A stretch of 21,229 nt of DNA from Planctomycetota bacterium (GTDB taxonomy: Bacteria; Planctomycetota; DG-23; SLPQ01), in assembly GCA_021160625.1 (NCBI GenBank), contig JAGHCE010000260.1, positions 1 through 21,229 on the forward strand. The letters are read 5' to 3'. The notes below the pieces were generated by a model. That model saw only the letters and a program-made list of their open reading frames with translations, made no database searches and was not told where the DNA came from. Position numbers and translations under genes: made by a program. The stretch's first letter is position 1. Every line of letters begins with the position of its first letter. Positions 6,380 through 14,392 of this stretch are shown here, piece by piece.

Positions 6380-7840
6380 ATGTTTTCTTTTTGGAAGAAA
6401 CAGGACAGCGAAAACCCCCCGGTCCTCTCAGGCCAGGCCCGCGAAGTATTCCAGGCAGGTGTAGCGGCGCTTTCCTCAGGCGATTTTGAAACGGCCGCCG
6501 GGCATTTCCAGGAAGCCGCCGAGCTGGCGCCGTCCTGCGGGGAGGCCTTTTGCAACCTGGGGCTCGCGTTGACACAGATCGGCCGCTACGATGAGGCCCA
6601 CCCGGCCCTTTCACACGCCCTGGAACTCAAGGGCGATTTCCCCGAGGCGGCATTCGCGCTTGGGTTTCTCTACAGCTGCCAGGGCAAGAGAGAGCACGCC
6701 ATATGGCAGTACCGCGAGGCCCTCAGGATGCGGCCCGGCTTCCGCGAGGCGCTTGTCGAGCTGGCCAGGATATACCTTTTGGAAGGTGAGTACGAGGAGG
6801 CCGAGAAGAGCCTCCTCGAGGCCTCGCGGACTGGCGGCGCCGACGCCGAAATCCGGCGCCTGCTGGCCAACGTCTACCAGAAAATCGGCCGTATCGAGGC
6901 CGCCGAAGCCGCCTACTTGAGGGCGATTGAGCTGGACGGGGAGGATTTCGTCGCCCTGTACGATTTCGGCTGTTTCCTGATGGCCACCGGCGACCTCGAA
7001 CGCGCCGAGGAGTACTTCAGGAAGAGCCTCGACCTGAAAAGCGACTTTGGCCACGCGCGCAATAACCTCGGCCTGGTGCTCCACTACCGAGGCAGGCACT
7101 CACTTGCGATAGATGCTTTCAAAGCGGCCCTCCTCCAGGAGCCCCGCTACGGTGAGGCCCACAACAACCTCGGCAAGGTCTATTACCACCTCGGCCGCCT
7201 CGACGACGCCGAGAAGGAAATCAGAACGGCCCTTGAGATGGATGATTCCTTGGCGTCCGCCTGGCACAACCTTGCCAAAATACTCCTGCGGCGGGGCAAG
7301 GCGAAAGAGGCCGCCTCGATGTGTGAAAGGGCCCTTGAAGTCGAGCCGAGGCAGGCCGAGGCTCTTCACGATCTCGGTATGATGTACCTTGCCTCGGGCC
7401 AAACGCACAAGGCCGTGGCCGCCCTTGAAAAGGCCCTTCTCACGGAGCCTTCGCTTGTTCCCGCCCGAAGAAAGCTCGGCGAACTCTACCTCGAAACGGG
7501 CTCCATCGAGAACGCAAGGGAAGCCCTGGAAACCCTCCTGGCCGCCGAGCCCGACGACACCGCGGCCCGCTACAACCTCGGCACCGCCTTCTATCGGCTC
7601 GGCAGGGTCGAGGAAGCCCTGAAGACCTTCCAGGAGGTGCTGAAGGCCGCTCCCGACCACCCGTACGCCTCGACTAACATCGGCCTTTGCCTCGAACTGC
7701 TGGGCCGGCCCGGCGAGGCCCGCAGGTTCTACGAAAGGGCGATTGAAACCGCCCCCGACATGGCCTGGACAAAAAAGGCCCGCGAGGGCCTCGGCAGACT
7801 CAACTCAAAGGACACCCGCGATGAAGACCCTCCCGGTTAG
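6380..7840 (+). CDS. Protein of 13 uninterrupted tetratricopeptide repeats
   Basis: A 486-residue protein. After an 18-residue polar start (MFSFWKKQDS...) residues 19-460 consist of exactly thirteen 34-residue TPR units without gaps, each with the W/L-G-Y-A-F-A-P pattern; a 26-residue charged tail follows. This predicts a right-handed superhelix for protein binding in the cytoplasm. No signal peptide or membrane helix is seen. I place the start at the ATG at 6380, with GGAAGG three bases upstream. An in-frame ATG at 6257 lies upstream of the promoter and cannot be used from it. The stop overlaps the next gene by 20 bases, so translation is probably coupled. Partner and role are unknown; TPR proteins are often scaffolds. 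Confidence 0.93.
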   Translation: MFSFWKKQDSENPPVLSGQAREVFQAGVAALSSGDFETAAGHFQEAAELAPSCGEAFCNLGLALTQIGRYDEAHPALSHALELKGDFPEAAFALGFLYSCQGKREHAIWQYREALRMRPGFREALVELARIYLLEGEYEEAEKSLLEASRTGGADAEIRRLLANVYQKIGRIEAAEAAYLRAIELDGEDFVALYDFGCFLMATGDLERAEEYFRKSLDLKSDFGHARNNLGLVLHYRGRHSLAIDAFKAALLQEPRYGEAHNNLGKVYYHLGRLDDAEKEIRTALEMDDSLASAWHNLAKILLRRGKAKEAASMCERALEVEPRQAEALHDLGMMYLASGQTHKAVAALEKALLTEPSLVPARRKLGELYLETGSIENAREALETLLAAEPDDTAARYNLGTAFYRLGRVEEALKTFQEVLKAAPDHPYASTNIGLCLELLGRPGEARRFYERAIETAPDMAWTKKAREGLGRLNSKDTRDEDPPG

Positions 7841-8819
7841 CCTGGCCGTCTTCGTATCTCTTTTCTTCTGCGTCTCGGTGATGGCCGGCAAGGGCACCGA
7901 CGTGGCGATTACTCCCGAGGCGAGAAAGGCGATTGACGACGCACTTAGGTACCTGGCGAAGACCCAGAACGAGGACGGCTCCTGGAACACCCCCGGCCGG
8001 GGGAAGGCGACGGCGAGCGCGGCGCTTGCGGGGCTTGCATTCCTTTCCGACGGGCACCAGGCGGGCCGGGGCCGTTACGGTGCCCTCGTCGACAAGGCGC
8101 TTGACTACGTGTTGGCGAGCTCGCAGGCATCGGGGCTTCTCGAGTACGGCCTGCCGAGCCACGCGATGTACAGCCACGGATTCGCAACGCTTTTCCTGGC
8201 GGAGGCCTGGGGCGCGTCGAAGCGCCCGGACGTCCGCGACAAGCTCAAGAAAGCGATAGAGCTCATCGTGCGCACGCAGAACGCCGAGGGCGGCTGGCGC
8301 TACCAGCCCAAGGTCGCCGATGCCGACATCTCGGTCACCGTCTGCCAGATAGTGGCGCTGCGCGCGGCGGCCAACGCCGGAATAGCCGTCCCAAGGGAGA
8401 CGGTCGACCAGGCCATTTCGTACCTGGGTAAATGCGCCCGCAGCGACGGCGGTTTCTCCTACCAGGCGCAGGGCGGCTCGCCCGGTTTTGCGCGCACCGG
8501 TGCGGGGCTTGTCAGCCTCATCCTGGCAGGTGCAAAGGACTCGCCCCAAGTCCCGAAGGCCGTTAAATATCTCGTCAAGAATCGTTCGAAAGACACGAGG
8601 TTTTACTTTTACGGCCAATACTACGCGGCCCAGGGAATGCACCTTGTGGGCGGGTCCGAATGGCGCGAATGGTACTCGTTCATAGCGAAGGCCCTCGTCA
8701 AGAAACAGCGCTCAGACGGCAGTTGGTACGCCAACTCGGAAGACAAGGTACAGTGCACCGCAATGGGAGTCCTCATACTTACGATACCAAATGGCTATCT
8801 TCCAATCTACCAGCGTTAG
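7821..8819 (+). CDS. Exported squalene-cyclase/prenyltransferase-like toroid protein
   Basis: A 332-residue protein with a signal peptide (MKTLPVSLAVFVSLFFCVSV, cleavage near residue 22). The rest consists of helical repeats with QNEDGSW, QNAEGGW and RSDGSW motifs, the QW-like signatures of the alpha/alpha toroid shared by terpene cyclases and prenyltransferases. An ADADIS motif is present at the place of the cyclase DxDD. At half the length of squalene-hopene cyclase (about 650 aa) it is unlikely to make hopanoids. Short secreted toroid proteins of this kind are abundant in Planctomycetota and their function is not established. The ATG at 7821 lies inside the end of the TPR gene. The 3' end overlaps the next gene by 29 bases. 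Confidence 0.88.
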   Translation: MKTLPVSLAVFVSLFFCVSVMAGKGTDVAITPEARKAIDDALRYLAKTQNEDGSWNTPGRGKATASAALAGLAFLSDGHQAGRGRYGALVDKALDYVLASSQASGLLEYGLPSHAMYSHGFATLFLAEAWGASKRPDVRDKLKKAIELIVRTQNAEGGWRYQPKVADADISVTVCQIVALRAAANAGIAVPRETVDQAISYLGKCARSDGGFSYQAQGGSPGFARTGAGLVSLILAGAKDSPQVPKAVKYLVKNRSKDTRFYFYGQYYAAQGMHLVGGSEWREWYSFIAKALVKKQRSDGSWYANSEDKVQCTAMGVLILTIPNGYLPIYQR

Positions 8820-9912
8820 CGCGGTCATACTCGTGATCTGCCTTGCCTGCCGGGTTGCCGGCGCCGAGGCGGTCACCGTTGACGGCAGAGTACTCGAAGG
8901 TGCATTTTCCGGCGCCGGCGCCGAGGTCGTGTTTGCAAGCGGCTCCGACCACATAGACCTTGCCCGGATAGCGCGGGTTACCCTGCAAAAAGACTTGACG
9001 GACGTGCCGCTGGTCTCCGGCATCCGCTTCAAGGACGACACGCTCGTCCGCGGCAGAGTCACCCTCGGCCGGGAGAGCGTGAAGGTCCACTCGGCCCGCC
9101 TCGGCGAGATCGAGGTCCCTGTTCGGAATACGGCAGACATATTCATCGAGTGCCGGGGGGAAATGCCCGACGACACGCCGACGGGGGCGCTCCTTGTAAA
9201 CGGGGACTTCCTGTCAGCCGGCTCGATAAGCATTTCGCCCGATGGTGCGGTGATGGACTCTGCACTTGGTCACATTGAGCTGCCGCCAGGCAGGATTGCC
9301 GCCGTACGGCTTCGACGCCGGGAGCCCTGCCTCGCCGGAGCCGTCGTCGTTCTCGACAACGGCGACCGGCTCAACGCAGCGACACTGGCCGCCGTGCCCG
9401 GCGGCTTCAATGTCTCCTGCATCTTCGGCGAGGTCGAAGTCCCCGCCAAGTGGATCTCGGAAATCTCATTTCCCGAACGGATGAGGTATCTCTCGGATAC
9501 CCCGGCCACGGTGACGCTTCACGGCTTTGCGCCCGAGGGCGTGCGGTACTGCTGGGCCGATCGGGGGCCCGGCACCTGCCTCGAATCGCGTTTGGTGCGG
9601 TTTCGCAGGGGCTTTTTCGTGCGTGCCGGCGCGGCGGCGAGCGTGCCTTTGCCTCGGGGGGCCGAAACACTTGTCTTCGTGCCGCAGATTGCCGCCGGAT
9701 CGAACCCGGCGGCGGGGAAGTTTTCCGTAAGGACCGGGGAAGGAGAAATCTGGACGAAGAGGATTGATTCGGACTCTCTGCCCGAGGCGGTCGTGCTGAA
9801 GCTCGGCGGCGCCGCTTCGGTTACGCTTTCATTCGACTCCAAGCCTTCCGGGCTTTTCGGTGCGGCGGGCATCTGGGGAGACTCTTTTGTGACAATTGGT
9901 CCGCAGAAATGA
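8791..9912 (+). CDS. Exported repeat protein with C-terminal NPCBM-like domain
   Basis: A 373-residue protein with a signal peptide (residues 1-26, ending VAGAEA). Residues 28-227 contain four related segments of about 40 residues (28-66, 78-119, 134-174, 186-227). Each reads as a hydrophobic DGD/NGD strand, a variable stretch, then GEIEVP-like and an IAxIxF strand, probably a beta-rich repeat fold. Residues about 235-370 resemble a divergent NPCBM domain, with LVFVPQIA, FSVRTGEGEIWTKR and a terminal GIWGD segment. NPCBM domains are known as carbohydrate-binding modules attached to glycosidases; no catalytic domain is present here. The ATG at 8791 gives a proper signal peptide although its ribosome site is weak, in keeping with coupling to the overlapping upstream gene. 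Confidence 0.78.
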   Translation: MAIFQSTSVSAVILVICLACRVAGAEAVTVDGRVLEGAFSGAGAEVVFASGSDHIDLARIARVTLQKDLTDVPLVSGIRFKDDTLVRGRVTLGRESVKVHSARLGEIEVPVRNTADIFIECRGEMPDDTPTGALLVNGDFLSAGSISISPDGAVMDSALGHIELPPGRIAAVRLRRREPCLAGAVVVLDNGDRLNAATLAAVPGGFNVSCIFGEVEVPAKWISEISFPERMRYLSDTPATVTLHGFAPEGVRYCWADRGPGTCLESRLVRFRRGFFVRAGAAASVPLPRGAETLVFVPQIAAGSNPAAGKFSVRTGEGEIWTKRIDSDSLPEAVVLKLGGAASVTLSFDSKPSGLFGAAGIWGDSFVTIGPQK

Positions 9913-9924
9913 AGGGAGACAGGC

Positions 9925-10593
9925 TTGCCGTCAACCGCCGAGATACTGAAAAGCTACTATGACGCGCTCTACGAACGGTTCGGCCCACAGCACTGGTGGC
10001 CGGGCGAGACGCCGTTTGAGGTGGCCGTCGGCGCGGTGCTGACGCAGAACACGAACTGGAGAAACGTCGAAAAGGCGATCGGCAACCTCAAGCGCGAGGG
10101 CCTCCTCGACCCGGTTTCCCTGCACGCAGTTCCCCGCGAACGGCTCGCCGAGCTCATCCGGCCGGCCGGCTACTACAATATCAAGGCGGACAGGCTCCAC
10201 AACCTCCTGACGGTCATCGTGAATGACTGCGCGGCGGACGTGGACATATTTCTCTCCGGCGCCGTGGACGAGCTTCGCCAAAGGCTTGTCTCAATTCGCG
10301 GGGTCGGCCTGGAAACGGCTGATTCGATCATCCTCTACGCCGCCGGCAAACCAACGTTCGTCGTGGATACCTACACCTTCCGGATGGCCGTCCGCCACGG
10401 CCTCGTCTTCGAGGACGCCTCCTACGACGATATGAAAAGCCTCTTCGAAAACAGCCTCCCCGCCGACACGCAGCTCTTCAACGAATACCATGCACTCATC
10501 GTCCGCCTCGGAAAAGAGTTCTGCAAGAAGCGCGCCGTGTGCTCAGGCTGCCCCCTGGAGCCCTTCCCCCACACCGTGGAAGAGACAGTCTAA
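9925..10593 (+). CDS. Endonuclease III-superfamily DNA glycosylase, MagIII (3-methyladenine) type
   Basis: A 222-residue helix-hairpin-helix glycosylase. The HhH motif is SIRGVGLETADSI (123-135) and the catalytic aspartate is D148 in FVVDTYTFR. E130 stands where bifunctional endonuclease III has its lyase lysine, so it should remove bases without cutting the strand. W24-W25-P26 and the aromatic W45 coincide with the residues that, as I recall, line the 3-methyladenine pocket of Helicobacter MagIII. Only three cysteines remain at the C-terminus (C200, C206, C209), so the four-cysteine iron-sulfur loop is incomplete, as in that subfamily. The start is TTG at 9925 with GGGAG six bases upstream; the ORF begins 12 bases after the preceding stop. 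It probably repairs alkylated DNA. Confidence 0.88.
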   Translation: MPSTAEILKSYYDALYERFGPQHWWPGETPFEVAVGAVLTQNTNWRNVEKAIGNLKREGLLDPVSLHAVPRERLAELIRPAGYYNIKADRLHNLLTVIVNDCAADVDIFLSGAVDELRQRLVSIRGVGLETADSIILYAAGKPTFVVDTYTFRMAVRHGLVFEDASYDDMKSLFENSLPADTQLFNEYHALIVRLGKEFCKKRAVCSGCPLEPFPHTVEETV

Positions 10594-10622
10594 GCCCGGA
10601 TCACCAACGCACACCCGTATGG

Positions 10623-10660
10623 AGGCCGTTTCGGGCAACGTCATTGCCCGGCAACGGCCT
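10623..10660 (+). terminator. Hairpin after the four-gene operon
   Basis: AGGCCGTT (10623-10630) pairs with AACGGCCT (10653-10660), and CGGGCAA (10632-10638) with TTGCCCG (10644-10650), around a five-base loop. The stem totals 15 pairs with a small internal bulge. It lies 30 bases after the glycosylase stop. No clean T-run follows, so it may act with Rho, protect the mRNA 3' end, or be another intergenic palindrome. Confidence 0.5.
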
Positions 10661-10690
10661 TATGCCCCTTTGTCGGAGCCAAAGGAGTGC

Positions 10691-10718
10691 TTGCTAATCT
10701 CCGGGGTCGTGATAAAAT
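10691..10718 (+). promoter_or_regulatory. Promoter for the URO-D-family gene (TTGCTA-16-TAAAAT)
   Basis: TTGCTA (10691-10696), a 16-base spacer and TAAAAT (10713-10718), with an extended TGn just before the -10. The -10 region CGTGATAAAAT matches that of trpE (CGTGATAGAAT) at 10 of 11 positions. A start near 10725 gives a leader of about 136 bases. Confidence 0.6.
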
Positions 10719-10805
10719 CACTCAAAAAGGCCCACGATGGGCGTTTATCTGGAAAAGCCCGGCTCAAACACGACAAGGCCTGTGGACTGTAGGGCAGCAT
10801 CGTAT

Positions 10806-10835
10806 GCCGTCTGGGAGACTTATCTCGCCGACGGC
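10806..10835 (+). promoter_or_regulatory. Structured mRNA leader hairpin before the URO-D-family gene
   Basis: GCCGTC (10806-10811) pairs with GACGGC (10830-10835), GG (10813-10814) with CC (10828-10829), and GAGA (10815-10818) with TCTC (10823-10826), around a CTTA loop, leaving two single-base bulges. It stands 15 bases before the GGGAG ribosome binding site (10851-10855). A smaller hairpin GCCCA/TGGGC lies at 10730-10742. I recognise no known riboswitch; no cobalamin B12 box is seen. Confidence 0.4.
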
Positions 10836-10860
10836 GCACAAACATGACGCGGGAGCAACC

Positions 10861-11904
10861 ATGCCTGACGAAGAGAAAGGTTCACCAGTGTTGAGTAACC
10901 GTCTGTGGATAGAGAAGACGCTTGCGCATGAGGAAACCGGTGCCGTTCCTTACAACTTCATATTCTGCCCGCCAGCCAGGCGTCTCGCGGCAGAGCATTA
11001 CGGCACCCGTGATCTCGAAAACAGGTTCGATTTCCCCATTCGCATGAACAGCCCCGTGAGAAAAAGGCCGCTTTATGCCACGCCCGAGGAGTACGGAGAG
11101 ACCACGACCGACGAGTTCGGCGTCCTGTGGGCCAACAGCCAAATCGACCGAGGTGCTCCCATCGGCCACCCTATTACCGAAGCCGATATTTCCTCGTACG
11201 ATTTCCCCGACCCCGCCGAGGAGTACCGCTTCGAACCACTGGGTGAGTGGTGCGAGCAAACGGAAGGTCACTTCCGGACGATATGGGTGGGCGACCTTTG
11301 GGAGCGGGCAACGTTCATGCGGGGGATGGAAGACCTGCTCATGGACGTAGCGCTCAATCCCGGCTTCGTGGGGGATCTCCTACAGGGCATTGCCGACTAC
11401 ATCGTGGCAACGATGGAAATACTCTTCAAACGATTTGATTTTGAGTGCATTGCCGTCAGCGACGACTACGGCAGCCAGAGCGGCCTTCTTATGTCACCGG
11501 CCGACTGGCGAAAGCTGATAAAACCCCGCCTCTTGCAGATATACTCCCTCGCCAAGGCCAACGGACGAAGGGTCTTCCACCACACCTGCGGCGACGTTCA
11601 TCTGGTAGTCGCGGATATGATAGAGGTCGGCCTCGACATCCTGCACCCGATCCAGCCGGAGGCGATGGACATCTACCGGCTCAAGCGGGAGTTCGGAAAA
11701 GACCTGACCTTCTGCGGCGGCATAAGCACCCAGGACCTCCTGCCGCACGGCAGCCCCGAAGAAGTGCGTGCCGAAATCAGGAAGCTCAAAGACCGAATGG
11801 GCAAGGGCGGCGGCTACATCCTGGAACCCGGAATCACCGTGAACGCCGACGTGCCGCTGGAAAACCTCATCGCCATGCTCGAGGAAGCAAGCGCCAGGCC
11901 CTAA
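10861..11904 (+). CDS. Uroporphyrinogen decarboxylase family protein, probable corrinoid-type methyltransferase
   Basis: A 347-residue TIM-barrel protein of the URO-D superfamily. It has the methyltransferase-type zinc ligands rather than the haem-enzyme signature: H241-T-C243-G-D and a later C285 in TFCGGIS, the HxC...C pattern of MtaA/CmuA-like methylcobamide transferases. KGGGYILEPGITVNADVP near the C-terminus is typical of the family. It is therefore unlikely to be HemE. No corrinoid-binding protein gene adjoins it, so the substrate cannot be named; homologues are numerous in carbohydrate-degrading PVC bacteria. The ATG at 10861 has GGGAG five bases upstream. A GTG at 10888 is an alternative. 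An upstream in-frame start at 10687 precedes the promoter and is rejected. It is convergent with the next gene. Confidence 0.85.
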   Translation: MPDEEKGSPVLSNRLWIEKTLAHEETGAVPYNFIFCPPARRLAAEHYGTRDLENRFDFPIRMNSPVRKRPLYATPEEYGETTTDEFGVLWANSQIDRGAPIGHPITEADISSYDFPDPAEEYRFEPLGEWCEQTEGHFRTIWVGDLWERATFMRGMEDLLMDVALNPGFVGDLLQGIADYIVATMEILFKRFDFECIAVSDDYGSQSGLLMSPADWRKLIKPRLLQIYSLAKANGRRVFHHTCGDVHLVVADMIEVGLDILHPIQPEAMDIYRLKREFGKDLTFCGGISTQDLLPHGSPEEVRAEIRKLKDRMGKGGGYILEPGITVNADVPLENLIAMLEEASARP

Positions 11905-11912
11905 GCTGCGCC

Positions 11913-11940
11913 GCCGGCCAGCCGGCAGGTTTTCCCCTGC
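11913..11940. terminator. Possible bidirectional terminator between convergent genes
   Basis: GCCGGC (11913-11918), CA, GCCGGC (11921-11926), then an overlapping hairpin GCAGG (11925-11929), TTTTCC, CCTGC (11936-11940). It lies in the 91-base gap between the stops of two convergent genes. The T-run is only four bases long, so this is a weak call. Confidence 0.3.
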
Positions 11941-11995
11941 TTCCCAAAATGTGGTTTTCCCCGTTGTCCAGGCTGCTTGCTGGAATGCAATGCGG

Positions 11996-13168
11996 CTAAG
12001 GCGACTCGTCGGCGGTTTTCGAGGCACCGGTTTCCTTTTTCATCTTTTCCGCACGGGCCCGGGCCTGCTTCCTGAGGCTTTTAACGCGGTTGTCCACGTA
12101 CTTTTTCCTATGGTCGGAACCTTGGCGGCGATAGTCGGACAGGTTCGTCTCGTATTCGCTGACGACCTTCTCGGCCTCTTGAAGGGCGGCATCGACGTTC
12201 GATGGGTCGGCAAGGTCGAAGATTATGCCGATACGGGTGCTGCAGGCGCGGCTGTAGAAATAGGGTATGTTGCCGTACGCTTGATGCTCTTTTTTAAGTG
12301 ACAGGGCAAAGCGGCATACCTTATCGAGCTGCATTTGCGCGTCGTTGATCTGTCCTGACTTTCGGTAAATCCGCGCAAGCGTCAAGGGAGCCTCCAGGCG
12401 CCTGACAGTCTCCCTATCATCGTGCATCCATTTATCCGACTGTGGGGGTATGGGGGACGAGATAAGGTCGAGGAGAAGTTCTTCGGCGAATGCCGCATCG
12501 CCCATTCTCCCTTCCGCCACGGCCCACGAGATGGTTGTCCGGTCCCTGCCTTCTCCTTCACTTCGCTTTGCGATGGCGGTCTCAAATGTCTTGCGCGCGT
12601 CTTCCGTGCGTTTAAGCCGGTAGTAGAATTCCGCCAGCATTGTCCGTTCACGCGTGAGCGTTCCCGGGTAGCCAATGCCCACGGAATCCAAGGGGGAAAA
12701 CCTGTTTATGAATTCCTCCAGGATCTCGGCGGCCTCCTCGAGGCCGACGCGCATACGTACACGGTGGCCGCCCCGCGCGAGTTCCTCAGTCTCGTAGAGC
12801 CTGTCGGAAAGATCCTTCCTGGCTGCTTCGAGGGCTTCATAAAGTTTTTCGTAGCGTTCGCGGTCGGACATCTGCGGCAATTCGGAAAGAATGTCGTCTT
12901 CAACGTCAGCATCATCCGCTGCGGGGGCTTCTTTCGATTCGGCTGGAGAAGCGGCGACCGCCTCCACCGGTGAAGGGAGAGCGGTTGCCTCATCGGGGGC
13001 GGATGAAGGCAAGGACATTACCTCATCAGGGGCAGCTGAGGGGGAAGCGGCCAACCCGTCTTCCACGGACGGCCGGGCGGCGTCTCTCGCCTTAACGACG
13101 AGAACGACGATCACGGCCGCAAGGCACAAACCAACCAAGGTACCCGCGAGCACAAGGCGGTTCTTCAT
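11996..13168 (-). CDS. Membrane-anchored helical (TPR-like) protein of unknown function
   Basis: A 390-residue protein. One N-terminal membrane helix (about 5-26, LVLAGTLVGLCLAAVIVVLVV) with a basic flank suggests a signal anchor. A linker rich in Ala, Pro, Ser, Glu and Asp (about 30-95) includes two near-repeats, PDEVMSLPSSA and PDEATALPSPV. From about 100 the protein is helical with TPR-like helix pairs, and it ends in a very basic tail (RKKYVDNRVKSLRKQARARAEKMKK). The ATG at 13168 is preferred because GGAGG lies eight bases upstream; the ATG two codons earlier is only two bases from that site. No family is recognised. It would present a helical scaffold on the outer face of the inner membrane. 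Confidence 0.75.
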   Translation of the reverse strand: MKNRLVLAGTLVGLCLAAVIVVLVVKARDAARPSVEDGLAASPSAAPDEVMSLPSSAPDEATALPSPVEAVAASPAESKEAPAADDADVEDDILSELPQMSDRERYEKLYEALEAARKDLSDRLYETEELARGGHRVRMRVGLEEAAEILEEFINRFSPLDSVGIGYPGTLTRERTMLAEFYYRLKRTEDARKTFETAIAKRSEGEGRDRTTISWAVAEGRMGDAAFAEELLLDLISSPIPPQSDKWMHDDRETVRRLEAPLTLARIYRKSGQINDAQMQLDKVCRFALSLKKEHQAYGNIPYFYSRACSTRIGIIFDLADPSNVDAALQEAEKVVSEYETNLSDYRRQGSDHRKKYVDNRVKSLRKQARARAEKMKKETGASKTADESP

Positions 13169-13301
13169 TCCCATAGCCTCCCACGCAACAAAGACGCCGT
13201 CGGCGCGGCTGTGGACCGGGTTTCGTGAACACGCACCCTATCATACAGGCGTGCCTGATTCAAGTGTCTTGTCTGCCGGAGAGAATTAACCGGCCTTCCG
13301 C

Positions 13302-13366
13302 GGGCGCGACAAATCGCACCCCTACGGCATAATATGTGTGCCATGGGGGGGTCTTGCCCCGCCGTG
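13302..13366. repeat. Modular hairpin repeat, copy abutting the oxidoreductase stop
   Basis: GGGCGCGA (13302-13309), CAAA, TCGCACCC (13314-13321) with one mismatch is followed by CCTAC, the word ATATGTGTGCC, and a hairpin whose right arm CCCCGCCGTG ends at 13366, one base before the stop codon of the gene at 13367. The linker CCTTCCGCGGG precedes it, and 13266-13279 carries a fragment like CTTGTCTGCCG. The copy could serve as terminator for the minus-strand gene. Nothing else is seen in 13175-13366. Confidence 0.75.
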
Positions 13367-14392
13367 CTAAGTCAGCCTCACCTCCCTGCCGAGCCGAGCG
13401 CTCTTGTAGATTGCGTCGAGGATTATCATTATGTCTACGCCGTGCTCCCCGGGCGAGAGCGGCGTCTTGCCGGTTCTTATGCACCCGGCGAAGTGCCCGG
13501 CCTCCATTTCGATGCTCTCTATCCAGCCGGTGCTCTTGACGTGCGGGATTTCGTCGGTAAGAACCCCGTCGCGCTCGGTGTATACTTCGAGCGGATCGAG
13601 CTTGGCGCCGGCCTTTGTCCCGCATATCTCGACCCAGTTTCGACTCTTCTCCTTGATGTGCGAGGCCCAGGAGGTCTCGAAGGACAGCACTGCCCCTCCC
13701 TCAAGCCGCAGCTGCGCGACGGCGTGGTCTTCGACGGTATAGGTGGGTTTTCCCGGGACGCGGGCCTGAAAGTTTTGGTAGGCGGCCGCCGAGACCGCCT
13801 GGACCTTCGGCCAGCCCATAATGAAGAGCGTCATATCAATCATATGGACGCCTAAGTCGATTATCGGCCCGCCGCCGGACTTGGCCTTGTCCATAAACCA
13901 CCCGCCCCACGTCGGTATGCCGTCACGGCGCAGGTATCCGCACTTGGCTGAGTAAACCTTGCCGAAATCGCCGGCGGCGACGCGGTCTCTTATGTACTGC
14001 ACATCGCTGCGGTAGCGGTTGTTGACGGCGATCATAAGAATCTTGCCGGCCTTCCCGGCGGCGGCGAGCATTGCGGCGGCCTCGCGGGCGTTAAGTGCCG
14101 CGGGTTTTTCCACCATCACGTGTTTGCCTGCGCGAAGCGCCGCGACGGCGACGGGCTTGTGAAGCCAGTTGGGAAGGGCGATGCTTACGCCGTCAATCTT
14201 CTTGTGCTTGAGGAGGTCCCGGTAATCTGTATGGAGGTTCTCGACGCCGTACTGGGCGCCGTACTGGTCAAGCAGGTCGGTATTGAGGTCCGCCAGGGCC
14301 GTGACCTCGACGTCGGGGGCGGCGTGGAAGCCGGCCAAGTGGTGTTTCCCAAGTCCGAGTCCTATTACGCCTACACGTATCTTCCTTGCCAT
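13367..14392 (-). CDS. Gfo/Idh/MocA family NAD(P)-dependent oxidoreductase
   Basis: A 341-residue sugar or inositol dehydrogenase-like protein. The Rossmann motif is VGVIGLGLGKHH (7-18) and the family signature VMVEKPAA (92-99) carries the usual Glu-Lys-Pro. GGGPIIDLGVHMIDM in the second domain contains the conserved substrate-site Asp and His. Length is normal and there is no Tat signal, so it should be cytoplasmic. The exact sugar cannot be told. The ATG at 14392 has GGGAG seven bases upstream; the ATG two codons earlier overlaps that site, and a longer frame to 14506 is unsupported. It is divergent from the HD-GYP gene across a 395-base gap. The stop is joined to a repeat hairpin. Confidence 0.92.
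   Translation of the reverse strand: MARKIRVGVIGLGLGKHHLAGFHAAPDVEVTALADLNTDLLDQYGAQYGVENLHTDYRDLLKHKKIDGVSIALPNWLHKPVAVAALRAGKHVMVEKPAALNAREAAAMLAAAGKAGKILMIAVNNRYRSDVQYIRDRVAAGDFGKVYSAKCGYLRRDGIPTWGGWFMDKAKSGGGPIIDLGVHMIDMTLFIMGWPKVQAVSAAAYQNFQARVPGKPTYTVEDHAVAQLRLEGGAVLSFETSWASHIKEKSRNWVEICGTKAGAKLDPLEVYTERDGVLTDEIPHVKSTGWIESIEMEAGHFAGCIRTGKTPLSPGEHGVDIMIILDAIYKSARLGREVRLT

Noticed and set aside
7821..8819. Squalene-hopene cyclase (hopanoid synthesis)
   Set aside because: The protein is half the length, is exported by a signal peptide, and lacks a proper DxDD catalytic motif and the full set of QW repeats.
10861..11904. hemE (haem-pathway uroporphyrinogen decarboxylase)
   Set aside because: The N-terminal arginine signature of HemE is absent, and the HTCGD plus later cysteine pattern fits methyltransferase-type relatives.
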